Below are positions 1 to 6,970 of a stretch of DNA of 38,390 nucleotides, one piece after another; position 1 is the stretch's first letter; every line of letters starts with the position of its first letter. The stretch is taken from the NCBI GenBank assembly GCA_031264295.1, contig JAISED010000064.1, positions 1 through 38,390 on the forward strand, written 5' to 3'. Source of the DNA: Eubacteriales Family XIII. Incertae Sedis bacterium (GTDB lineage Bacteria; Bacillota; Clostridia; Peptostreptococcales; Anaerovoracaceae). The notes beneath the pieces are model-generated. The model saw only the letters and a program-made list of their open reading frames with translations. It searched no databases and had not been told where the DNA came from. Both the position numbers and the translations under genes were made by a program.

Positions 1-105
1 GGTCTTGGTTATCGCCGCCGTCAGGGTCGTCTTACCGTGATCGATATGACCGATTGTGCCGATATTTACGTGCGGCTTTGTCCTTTCGAATTTAGCTTTT
101 GCCAT
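1..105 (-). CDS. tuf: Elongation factor Tu, N-terminal fragment
   Basis: The first 35 codons of EF-Tu, the GTPase that delivers aminoacyl-tRNA to the ribosome. The protein starts [20 protein letters not shown] and continues through the G1 P-loop ([10 protein letters not shown]), which is diagnostic; the usual residue before IDHGK is V or I. The gene runs off the left edge of the window, so the rest cannot be judged. The start is an ATG at 103-105, preceded by a good Shine-Dalgarno, CGGAGGTAAA, at 111-120. It has its own promoter (234-263), so it appears to be transcribed separately from the DUF4180 gene behind it. Confidence 0.97.
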   Translation of the reverse strand, partial: MAKAKFERTKPHVNIGTIGHIDHGKTTLTAAITKT

Positions 106-233
106 TTTAATTTACCTCCGTGCTATTAAGGAGCTGTGAAAAAATAACTGTTCCGGCAAGCGCGCCGAAGTCCGGCGGGCGGCGACTTATAGACCCGCGC
201 TGTGAATACCCTCCGAACACCTGATACTTTAAC

Positions 234-263
234 ATTTTACTATAGTTTCCGCGATTGTGTCAA
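234..263 (-). promoter_or_regulatory. Probable sigma-A promoter of tuf
   Basis: On the minus strand the -35 TTGACA (258-263) is followed after 18 bp by TAAAAT (234-239), giving a start near 227 and a leader of about 120 nt before tuf. The -35 overlaps one arm of an inverted repeat, GTGTCAA (257-263) and TTGACAC (272-278) with 8 bp between. That repeat could be an operator or chance. Next to it is a small tandem duplication of a GGGACGACAC unit (about 279-301). Confidence 0.7.
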
Positions 264-359
264 CTGAGTTTTTGACACGGGACGACACACGGGACGACAC
301 CGACGAGCCCGGAACCCGGAAATGTCAGCGTATTTTCGGTATTTCTCTGAAAGGTTTAA

Positions 360-710
360 TCATTTGGATAAGTTCCGCAAGGCTTCAGCTTCATCGGCGG
401 CGAAACACAGGTCTTTGCCTTTATTGCACTCGTACATATAGTCACGGAGCGGCTTGCTTGTGTAAGCTGAGAAGTCGCCGAATATAGCCAACCGACAGCC
501 ATAGTTGACGAACTTCTGTGCGACATCGCCCGCCAGACCCGTGGACAACTTAAAGAAGTCCTCGTTGACGGCGGCTTTATTGATCGCTATTTTGTTGACG
601 TCATGCTCGTAACTGACCGATGCAATCAGGTCAAGTGCGGCCTGCGCATCACTTATGATCGGTGTTTCGCTGTTTATGACGGCAATGCCGTCTATGATTT
701 TTATGTCCAT
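360..710 (-). CDS. DUF4180 domain-containing protein
   Basis: A 116-residue protein that matches DUF4180 over its whole length: an N-terminal beta strand with the INSETPIISD segment, the central DLIASVSYEHD and KAAVNEDFFKLSTGLAGD segments, then FVNYGCRLAIFGDFSAYTSK and a C-terminal FAADEAEAL helix. The family's function is not established. Members are small cytoplasmic proteins often found beside transcription regulators. No signal peptide or membrane segment is seen. The start ATG at 708-710 has GAGGT a few bases upstream. It lies 47 bp downstream of the Crp/Fnr gene in the same direction, so the two may be co-transcribed. Confidence 0.88.
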   Translation of the reverse strand: MDIKIIDGIAVINSETPIISDAQAALDLIASVSYEHDVNKIAINKAAVNEDFFKLSTGLAGDVAQKFVNYGCRLAIFGDFSAYTSKPLRDYMYECNKGKDLCFAADEAEALRNLSK

Positions 711-757
711 CCCTACCTCTTCTTTCCGGCGTTCTGCCTATTTTTCTAAGGCCGTGT

Positions 758-1549
758 TCATTTTAATAGTATATTCTCCTTATCGAAGTCTATGATCCCA
801 TCCCTGCGCAGTTTATTAAGCTCTAATGAGAGTGAGCTTCTGTCCACACAGAGGTACTGAGCGAATTCTTCCTGATTCATCCCTATATGCACCGCCGCGC
901 CGTGGCCATTCATTGCTCCGCCCTTATTTCCCGCAGCGATATTATTTCCGCCGCTACTTCCCACTCCGCCATTATTTCCGGTGGCTGCGTTATTTCCGGT
1001 GGCTGCGTTATTTCCGCCGCTGCTGCGGCTTCCTGCGCCGCCGGTATTCCCTGCGACAATGCCGAGATACGCCAGGATTCGCCCGCGCACGGTATGCACC
1101 GCTAAAATCTCGGATTTGTATGTAAGGTGTATGTTATCGTCCGCAATGATGGTCATCATCCTCTTCAATATCATATTGCGCGTCTCTGCCGGCACGCCTT
1201 CTCCACGCGTCAGATCGTCGAATGAGAGCCATACGATGCTCCCGCCCTTGTTCGACGCTATTGTGGTGGAACTTACACCGGAAGACGAATTAACCGCGTC
1301 CAGATTTACGACGGAGTATGGTGAAAATATGCGTATTATTTGCACTCTGCCGTTTAAATGGTATTTTTCACTCAGCAGGTTCCCCTTTAGTAAAACCCCG
1401 ATTTCGGTAACCTGATCGCCCTGATGGATCAGTACGCTCTTCTTCTCGAAATCCTGTACCCTATGCCGCACGGACGAACATATCCGCGCAAACGCCCAGT
1501 CGGTTAATCCGCCGAAGAGCCATGAATTTCGCAGCATTTCCAATTGCAT
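758..1549 (-). CDS. Crp/Fnr-family transcription regulator with a Gly/Asn-rich linker insertion
   Basis: An effector-binding cyclic-nucleotide-type beta barrel (about residues 10-130; GDQVTEIGVLLKGNLLSEKY) is followed by the long dimer helix and a C-terminal winged helix-turn-helix (MNQEEFAQYLCVDRSSLSLE). Family members run directly from the dimer helix (VRGRILAYLGIVA) into the wing. Here about 50 residues of G, N, S and A (roughly residues 167-219) are inserted, partly encoded by 18-bp tandem repeats. The start chosen is the ATG at 1547-1549, with AGGGA upstream. An in-frame ATG at 1609 has no SD and would add 20 residues unlike the family. The effector is unknown; no Fnr-type iron-sulfur cysteine cluster is seen. 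It is divergent from the aldehyde dehydrogenase gene and probably controls it and itself. Confidence 0.9.
   Translation of the reverse strand: MQLEMLRNSWLFGGLTDWAFARICSSVRHRVQDFEKKSVLIHQGDQVTEIGVLLKGNLLSEKYHLNGRVQIIRIFSPYSVVNLDAVNSSSGVSSTTIASNKGGSIVWLSFDDLTRGEGVPAETRNMILKRMMTIIADDNIHLTYKSEILAVHTVRGRILAYLGIVAGNTGGAGSRSSGGNNAATGNNAATGNNGGVGSSGGNNIAAGNKGGAMNGHGAAVHIGMNQEEFAQYLCVDRSSLSLELNKLRRDGIIDFDKENILLK
971..1018. repeat. 18-bp tandem repeat inside the Crp/Fnr gene
   Basis: Two full copies of an 18-bp unit (GTTATTTCCGGTGGCTGC on the plus strand, first copy with A at position 1) at 971-988 and 989-1006, and a partial third. On the coding strand they encode repeated A-A-T-G-N-N. The length is a multiple of three, so the reading frame is kept. 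The flanking sequence is a degenerate continuation. Confidence 0.85.
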
Positions 1550-1663
1550 ATCGTTAACGTTCCCTATAGTTAAAGTATGGGGTCTGCTCCATTTTTGGCA
1601 AGCCCCCATCGTTACAGCGCCGGCGCCCGGTCAAAAAATATTGTCTCAATCAAAAAAATCGGT

Positions 1664-1685
1664 AAATGTTCCAGCAAGAACATTT
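1664..1685. promoter_or_regulatory. Probable Crp/Fnr-type operator
   Basis: A perfect palindrome AAATGTTC-N6-GAACATTT lies in the divergent gap between the Crp/Fnr gene and the aldehyde dehydrogenase gene. Arm length and 6-bp spacing match the geometry of Crp-type sites (TGTGA-N6-TCACA), although the half-site differs. Its centre (1674.5) is about 71 bp upstream of the start predicted from the 1711-1739 promoter, a position used by activating Crp proteins. That the neighbouring regulator binds here is inference. Confidence 0.65.
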
Positions 1686-1710
1686 TCATGTTTCAGTATA
1701 CCATATAATT

Positions 1711-1739
1711 TTAACAGATGTAAATCATTTTTATACTAT
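1711..1739 (+). promoter_or_regulatory. Candidate promoter of the aldehyde dehydrogenase operon
   Basis: TTAACA (1711-1716), a 17-bp spacer and TACTAT (1734-1739) form a moderate sigma-A promoter. Transcription would start near 1746. The imperfect -10 fits a promoter that needs an activator. Confidence 0.5.
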
Positions 1740-1755
1740 TCTCAATTTAGATTCC

Positions 1756-1772
1756 GTCCAAAATAATTGGAC
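1756..1772. promoter_or_regulatory. Inverted repeat in the aldehyde dehydrogenase leader
   Basis: GTCCAA-AATAA-TTGGAC, a perfect 6-bp inverted repeat, lies just downstream of the predicted start. It could be a second operator or a small RNA hairpin. No protein can be assigned to it. Confidence 0.4.
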
Positions 1773-1823
1773 AGACGGCAGAAAATAGTATTATAAGTCC
1801 CTCAAAGGAAACGGAGGAAAACA

Positions 1824-3320
1824 GTGGATATCTTACATGTTAAAAACTATATCGACGGTGCTTGGCGCGACAGCGTATCAGGCGACAAAAAGGAATTGAT
1901 CAATCCCGCAGACGGCAGTATATCGGGGACGCATACGAACAGCGGGCGCGAGGACGCTGCTCAAGCGATCAACGCGGCGAAACGCGCGTTTCACGACGAC
2001 AAGATCTGGCCGGGTATGAATGTGGAAGAGCGCACGGATATCTTATTGAAAGTAGCCGATTTATTGGAAAAACGCTCTGATGAGGCCGCGCGCATCGAGA
2101 GTATCAACAGCGGTAAACCCTTGCGCGAGGCGGAAGCCGATGTGTGGGACGCCGTGCATTGTTTCCGTTATTTCGCGGGGCTGGCTGCCGCGCCGCAGGG
2201 CGGCTCATACCAAGTACCCGACGGTTTCGGTAAAATGCGGTCTTTTTCCGTGCACGAACCCGTTGGCGTATGCGGCTTGATCACCCCCTGGAACTTCCCC
2301 TTGCTCATGGGCGTATGGAAGATCGCACCGGCTCTGGCCGCGGGAAACTGCATAGTATACAAGCCCAGCTCTAACACTCCCCTGTCGGCAAAGATCCTCT
2401 TTGAGATATTCGATGAGGCCGGTCTGCCTCCCGGAACTGTGAATATGGTGATAGGACCCGGTGAGTCGGTGGGTCAGGAGATCGCGGAAAGCAGCGATGT
2501 GGATATGGTCTCTTTCACAGGAAGCACGGCGACCGGTCAGGACATCTCGCGCCGCGCCGCGGGCAATCTTAAAAAAGTCAGTTTGGAATTGGGCGGGAAG
2601 TCCCCTAACATCATATTCGCCGACGCGGATCTCGAAGGCGCGGTCGAATGGGCGATGATCGGCATCTTCTTCAACCAGGGCGAGGTTTGCTCCGCCGGAA
2701 GCCGTATTATCATTGAAGCGTCGTTCAAGGATAAATTCGTGAAGCGGCTGACGGAAAGGGCTAAGGCTATGACCATAGGCAATCCTCTGGACAACCCGGA
2801 CATGGGACCGCTGATCACGGAGTCTCACATGAACAAGGTGTTGAAATATATAGAGTCAGGCAAGGCCGAAGGCGCGAAGTGCGTCTGCGGCGGATACCGA
2901 TATACAGACGGCGAATGTGCAAAGGGCTTCTATGTTGCGCCCACTATATTCGACGATTGCAGCCCCGCCATGAAGATTGTGCGTGAAGAGATCTTCGGCC
3001 CCGTGGTGACGATACAGACCTTTGAAACGGAAGAAGAGGCGGTGAGCATCGCCAACAGCACCGAATACGGCCTGGCGGGCGGGGTATTTACCACAGACGG
3101 CGCCCGCGCCCTCCGCGTGGTGGAAGGCATCAGAGCCGGCATCACATGGATCAACTGTTACAATCCGACGTTCACCGGAGCGCCGTGGGGCGGCTACAAG
3201 AAATCCGGCGTCGGCAGGGAACTGGGCGCGAAAGGCTTCGAAGAGTATCAGGAAGTCAAGCAGATCAATATATTGCTGAATCCCGGTCCCGTCGGCTGGT
3301 ATACCGATTACAATCTTTAA
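1824..3320 (+). CDS. NAD(P)-dependent aldehyde dehydrogenase, betaine-aldehyde dehydrogenase (GbsA/BetB)-like
   Basis: A full-length 498-residue ALDH that oxidises an aldehyde to the acid in the cytoplasm. Visible catalytic features are Asn157 in TPWNFP, Lys180 in YKPS, the general base Glu255 in LELGGK, and the nucleophile Cys289 in NQGEVCSAGSR. A later EEIFGPV motif is also present. From memory it most resembles Bacillus GbsA, including the PWGGYKKSGVGRELG tail region and a C-terminus near GWY. The substrate may be betaine aldehyde or another amino-aldehyde; this is inferred from family resemblance only. The start is GTG at 1824 with CGGAGGA at 1812-1818. An amidohydrolase gene follows 86 bp downstream, and a Crp-type palindrome and promoter lie upstream. 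Confidence 0.93.
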   Translation: MDILHVKNYIDGAWRDSVSGDKKELINPADGSISGTHTNSGREDAAQAINAAKRAFHDDKIWPGMNVEERTDILLKVADLLEKRSDEAARIESINSGKPLREAEADVWDAVHCFRYFAGLAAAPQGGSYQVPDGFGKMRSFSVHEPVGVCGLITPWNFPLLMGVWKIAPALAAGNCIVYKPSSNTPLSAKILFEIFDEAGLPPGTVNMVIGPGESVGQEIAESSDVDMVSFTGSTATGQDISRRAAGNLKKVSLELGGKSPNIIFADADLEGAVEWAMIGIFFNQGEVCSAGSRIIIEASFKDKFVKRLTERAKAMTIGNPLDNPDMGPLITESHMNKVLKYIESGKAEGAKCVCGGYRYTDGECAKGFYVAPTIFDDCSPAMKIVREEIFGPVVTIQTFETEEEAVSIANSTEYGLAGGVFTTDGARALRVVEGIRAGITWINCYNPTFTGAPWGGYKKSGVGRELGAKGFEEYQEVKQINILLNPGPVGWYTDYNL

Positions 3321-3406
3321 AACCCGTATGCCGTCGGCTTGCATGAAAATACAGACGGATACCAAACTTATAGTTATGATTTAATCATAAAAAAGGAGGT
3401 TGTATA

Positions 3407-5005
3407 ATGTCAATAAAAGCGGATCTAGTGCTCAAAAATGCCAATATCCATACAATGGATAAAAAAAATCCCACGGGCGCCGCCCTAGCTGTGCTCGGCG
3501 ACACCATCCTCGGGGTGGGGAGCTTCGAAGATTTTTCAACAGTAATCGGCGCTGATACCGAGATCATCGATCTTTCCGGTAAGACTGTTCTGCCCGGCTT
3601 CAATGACAATCACAGCCATCCTTTGTTTTGCGCCGGTACTCTTTCCAAGGTCAATCTCACCGGCACGCGATCACACAGTGAATTCTTCGAGCGTCTAAAG
3701 GCCAGGGCGGACAAGACCCCCGCCGGAGACTGGGTTGAAGCCTTCGGCTATGACGAGGGACTTTTCCTTGAAGGCAAGGAGCCGGGACTCGCGGAATTGG
3801 ACGCGGCGTTTCCCGATCATCCCGTGTGCATCGCGCGCGTATGTCAGCATGTAGGGCTTGCCAACTCAAGGGCGCTGGCGCTCAGAGGCTACGATATCGA
3901 CAGCCCGGATCCGCCCGGAGGCGAAATCGTGCGCGAAGACGGCAAGCTCACAGGCCGGCTGTGCGAGACAGCCTTTATAGCCATGAAAGAGGTCGTCCCG
4001 CCGCTGGACGGCGACCAACTCGCGAAATTGATGCAGACACTGAGCGGCGTCTACAACTCGTTCGGTATTACCAGCACGACCGAAATGGCCGCTTTCGACG
4101 ACAGCAAGGTCTATTTCTCCGCTTGGGGCAATCTGATAAAAAACAACTGGCTCACGGTCAGAATTGCCGCGTACTGTCTGGAACCCATGTACCGCAAATT
4201 CATCGACACAGGAATACCATTCCCATTCGGCGATGATCTGCTCAAATTCCAGGGGCGTAAGATCATACTGGACGGCACTGCCGGCGCGGGAACCGCAAGG
4301 ATGTCCGAACCCAGCAGGTTTGACGGCAATGCGGGCATCACCTACTACACCCAGGAGCAGCTTGACGACATGGTTTGGGAAGCGCATTCACACGGGCATC
4401 AGCTGTCAGGTCACGCCATAGGCGATATTGCCATTACCATGTTCCTCGACGCTTATAAAAAGGCGCAGGATAGACTGCCGCGCCCCGACGCGCGTCACAG
4501 GATAGAGCACTGCTCCTTCTGTTTCCCGCATCTTGTGGAGAGGGTGATCAACGAGGGCGTGTATCCGCTCATGAACACCGGCTTCCTTCACTATTTCGGC
4601 GACACGATCACGAGAAATTACGGCGAAGAACGCGTCTCACAGTCATTCCCGTTCCGCTCGCTGCTGGACGGCGGTCTCATCGTCGCCAACGGCAGCGACA
4701 CTCCGGTTACAGTTCTCGATCCGACAATCATTCTCCACGCGGCTATGGTGAGGAAGACGGCGAGCGGGGCTTCATGCGGCGATGATCAGAGGATCAGCGC
4801 CCAGGAGGCGGTTTACGCCTATACAGCCGCCGGCGCGCACTTCACATTTGACGAACATAAGAAGGGTACGCTTGAGAGCGGCAAGCTCGCGGATATCATC
4901 GTCACCGACATCGACCCGACCGCTGTAGACGATGAACCTGAACGTGTACTGGAAATGAAGGTTGAGCAGACTATATTGGGCGGTAAAACCGTGTATAGAC
5001 GGTGA
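3407..5005 (+). CDS. YtcJ-like metal-dependent amidohydrolase (amidohydrolase family 3)
   Basis: A 532-residue amidohydrolase-superfamily enzyme. After the N-terminal beta-sandwich (residues 1-60) comes the metal-binding HxH in GFNDNHSHP (His69, His71). Later come GHAIGD, the RIEHCSF histidine segment, NGSDTPV with the conserved aspartate, and the C-terminal GTLESGKLADIIV segment typical of the superfamily. Length and motifs match the YtcJ/N-substituted-formamide-deformylase group, which hydrolyses C-N bonds of amides or formamides; the substrate here is unknown. A strong SD, AAAGGAGGT, precedes the ATG. It shares the operon with the upstream aldehyde dehydrogenase. This suggests a route in which an amide is cleaved and a resulting amine or aldehyde is oxidised (inference). 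Confidence 0.88.
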   Translation: MSIKADLVLKNANIHTMDKKNPTGAALAVLGDTILGVGSFEDFSTVIGADTEIIDLSGKTVLPGFNDNHSHPLFCAGTLSKVNLTGTRSHSEFFERLKARADKTPAGDWVEAFGYDEGLFLEGKEPGLAELDAAFPDHPVCIARVCQHVGLANSRALALRGYDIDSPDPPGGEIVREDGKLTGRLCETAFIAMKEVVPPLDGDQLAKLMQTLSGVYNSFGITSTTEMAAFDDSKVYFSAWGNLIKNNWLTVRIAAYCLEPMYRKFIDTGIPFPFGDDLLKFQGRKIILDGTAGAGTARMSEPSRFDGNAGITYYTQEQLDDMVWEAHSHGHQLSGHAIGDIAITMFLDAYKKAQDRLPRPDARHRIEHCSFCFPHLVERVINEGVYPLMNTGFLHYFGDTITRNYGEERVSQSFPFRSLLDGGLIVANGSDTPVTVLDPTIILHAAMVRKTASGASCGDDQRISAQEAVYAYTAAGAHFTFDEHKKGTLESGKLADIIVTDIDPTAVDDEPERVLEMKVEQTILGGKTVYRR

Positions 5006-5057
5006 AACATATGGCAAATCCTTACGAGAACGAATTGTTTATAGGAACGATAAAGGC

Positions 5058-5984
5058 ATGAAAGCAAGGACGAAAAATTTATTGATACTTTCGATACCAC
5101 TGATATTACTTATTGCGGTCGTATTGATTCTGTACGCAACGGGCTTTGGAGTTAAATCAAAGCCCGTTGCCGTCGTTTCGCCGAGATATAATGCTGCGGT
5201 CTATGAAGCCGCTCCGGATTATACATCTGGTTATGATGAAACCTCAGTTATCGAATCCGACGACAGTACACTTGAGCATACCAGCTTCGGCGGAAGCGAT
5301 ATACTGAAAGACAGCGATGGAAAGATAAGCAACGTTGCCGCGACAAAAGAGTACATTCTCGCTTTCGATAAAAGGATGGAATCGACGGAAAAGAACGGCA
5401 TCTACAGGATCAACATCAATACCAATGAAACAGTGCGAATAAGTAAGCATGAAGCGATGGGTTTTCGACGGGAATGGAACTTTCTATATTATGTGAGCGA
5501 GGGCGCGTTATATCGAATTTATATGAGCGCCGGAACGGAAGGCAGGGAAAAAGGCGGAACGGAATATATATCGGAAGTTGGAAGAAAAGACCGGAAAAAA
5601 AGTGAAAACAGAGACAGGCGCGAAGAGTTTGTTAAACAATTAACGCATACATCCGCCGATATTTCGAGATTCGAAATTATCGGTGGGAAGTGTTATTGGA
5701 TAGATGCTGAAAATAATATCCTTTATGATAATGACGGTAACAACGTGAATGGGGATGCTGAGTGCGAAGGATTGAAAATCGGCGGTGATCAAAGCAAGTA
5801 CTTGATTTGTACATTTGCGGAAACCAAACCATCAGAATACCATCTCATGATTCTTGATAAGTCAGGCGCCGCAGTTTTCAAGACGCCAGACACCGCGCGA
5901 ATAGACAGCGTCAATATCATGGGAACTACGCTGACATTTGTCAATCTGACTACGGGAACGATATGCAAAACTGAATTAAAATAG
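5058..5984 (+). CDS. Membrane-anchored protein with a DUF5050-like beta-propeller region
   Basis: A 308-residue protein with a basic N-terminus and one hydrophobic segment (about residues 7-27, NLLILSIPLILLIAVVLILY), then an outward-facing domain. That domain has repeated short strands such as REWNFLYYVSEGALYRIYMS and FEIIGGKCYWIDAENNILYD. This pattern of aromatic pairs every 40-50 residues resembles DUF5050-type six-bladed propellers. A charged, Lys/Glu/Arg-rich stretch in the middle (5540-5640) interrupts the blades. The start chosen is the ATG at 5058 with AGGAACG upstream; a longer reading frame from 4962 would overlap the amidohydrolase. It lies 52 bp after the amidohydrolase, so it may be the last gene of that operon. 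Function unknown. Confidence 0.65.
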   Translation: MKARTKNLLILSIPLILLIAVVLILYATGFGVKSKPVAVVSPRYNAAVYEAAPDYTSGYDETSVIESDDSTLEHTSFGGSDILKDSDGKISNVAATKEYILAFDKRMESTEKNGIYRININTNETVRISKHEAMGFRREWNFLYYVSEGALYRIYMSAGTEGREKGGTEYISEVGRKDRKKSENRDRREEFVKQLTHTSADISRFEIIGGKCYWIDAENNILYDNDGNNVNGDAECEGLKIGGDQSKYLICTFAETKPSEYHLMILDKSGAAVFKTPDTARIDSVNIMGTTLTFVNLTTGTICKTELK

Positions 5985-5994
5985 TCCTATGTAC

Positions 5995-6023
5995 TTGACG
6001 GAGGCAGAGATACGTGATACTAT
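5995..6023 (+). promoter_or_regulatory. Candidate sigma-A promoter upstream of the dinD remnant
   Basis: TTGACG (5995-6000), a 17-bp spacer and TACTAT (6018-6023). The predicted start is near 6030. No SD lies in front of the first usable ATG downstream (6131), so the promoter may be a leftover from an intact gene. Confidence 0.5.
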
Positions 6024-6094
6024 AGTGTTATCTTTTTACATTATATCCTTGATTTTACATCGGCGTAGCATCGGCACTTACATCCTGATTACGG

Positions 6095-6838
6095 TGGGAG
6101 AATTTTGAAACAGCCCTCAAACGTGCCGTTATGAGTTGTGAAACTACTGGAATAACAGGCTCCGACCATTTTCGTGAGGTCACGAAAATGGTCTCCATAG
6201 GAAGCAATGCGAACCGCTCGGTAACGGATTATATGCTTACGCGTTATGCCTGTTATCTTATCGCTCAAAACGGAGACCCACGCAAGCAGGAAATCGCTTT
6301 CGCGCAAGGCTACTTCGCCGTACAAACGCGAAAACAGGAGCTTATCGAGGAACGTGTCGCGTACATAGAGCGTATTGAAACTCGTGGGCGTTTGCGCGAA
6401 TCCGAAAAGAGATTATCGCAAAATATCTTCGAGCGCGGTGTGGATGACGCCGGGTTCGGGCGGATTCGTTCAAAAGGCGATAAAGCTCTTTTCGGCGGCA
6501 TTGACACCGCAGGAATGAAAAAACGTCTTGCTATAAGTGATAATCGCCCGCTCGCCGATTTCTTGCCGACGCTGACGATAGCTGCTAAAAACCTTGCTGC
6601 CGAAATGACGAACCACAATGTTGAGGCAATTGATTTATATGGTGAACCATCCATAACATCTGAACACATTCAGAATAATACAAGCGTACGAGATATGCTC
6701 GACAGGCGCGGAATTAAGCCTGAGAATCTGCCTCCGTCCGAGGATATTAAAAAACTTGAACGGCGTGTGAAGTCGGAAGAAAAGAAATTCGCGTCAAAGG
6801 CTGGAAAACTCCCTGAAACAGCCGGAGATAAGGATTAA
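6095..6838 (+). pseudogene. dinD: 5'-truncated DNA-damage-inducible protein D (DinD)
   Basis: Homology to DinD runs from W-E-N-F-E-T-A-L (codons from 6095) through DHFREVTKMV, RYACYLIAQNGDP, FAQGYFAVQTRKQEL and the C-terminal ENLPPSEDIKKLERRVK segment to the stop at 6838. DinD family proteins have about 40-60 more residues at the N-terminus (the start of the Bro-N-like domain). Here a TGA stop at 6086-6088 closes the frame and no homologous sequence is seen further upstream in any frame. The first ATG in frame (6131) cuts into the conserved domain and has no SD. The body itself is free of stops, so truncation may be recent, or translation may begin at a weak start and give a shortened 235-residue protein. 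E. coli DinD is LexA-controlled; no LexA-like box was recognised here. Confidence 0.78.
6164..6193. repeat. 30-bp perfect palindrome within dinD
   Basis: Two 14-bp arms, GACCATTTTCGTGA (6164-6177) and its exact complement (6180-6193), are separated by GG. They lie inside the codons for the conserved DHFREVTKMV segment. The RNA could form a very stable hairpin. Confidence 0.9.
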
Positions 6839-6890
6839 AGGTAAAAAACGTTTGAAAAATAAAAAGCAGCCGCGAATCACTTCATGGCAA

Positions 6891-6945
6891 CTTATAAAAA
6901 ACCCCCTAAGGCACATCGAAGATGCGCAGCAGGGGGTTTTATAAG
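6891..6945. terminator. Bidirectional rho-independent terminator
   Basis: CTTATAAAAAACCCCCT (6891-6907) pairs with AGGGGGTTTTATAAG (6931-6945), with a smaller nested hairpin (CATC-gaa-GATG) in the loop. A/T runs on both sides allow it to end both the plus-strand dinD transcript and the minus-strand transketolase operon. Confidence 0.85.
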
Positions 6946-6970
6946 TCACACTATTCACTCTTTGGGGAAC

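Noticed and set aside
257-487. 76-codon plus-strand reading frame
   Set aside because: It overlaps the tuf promoter and the DUF4180 gene in antisense and shows no family resemblance or SD.
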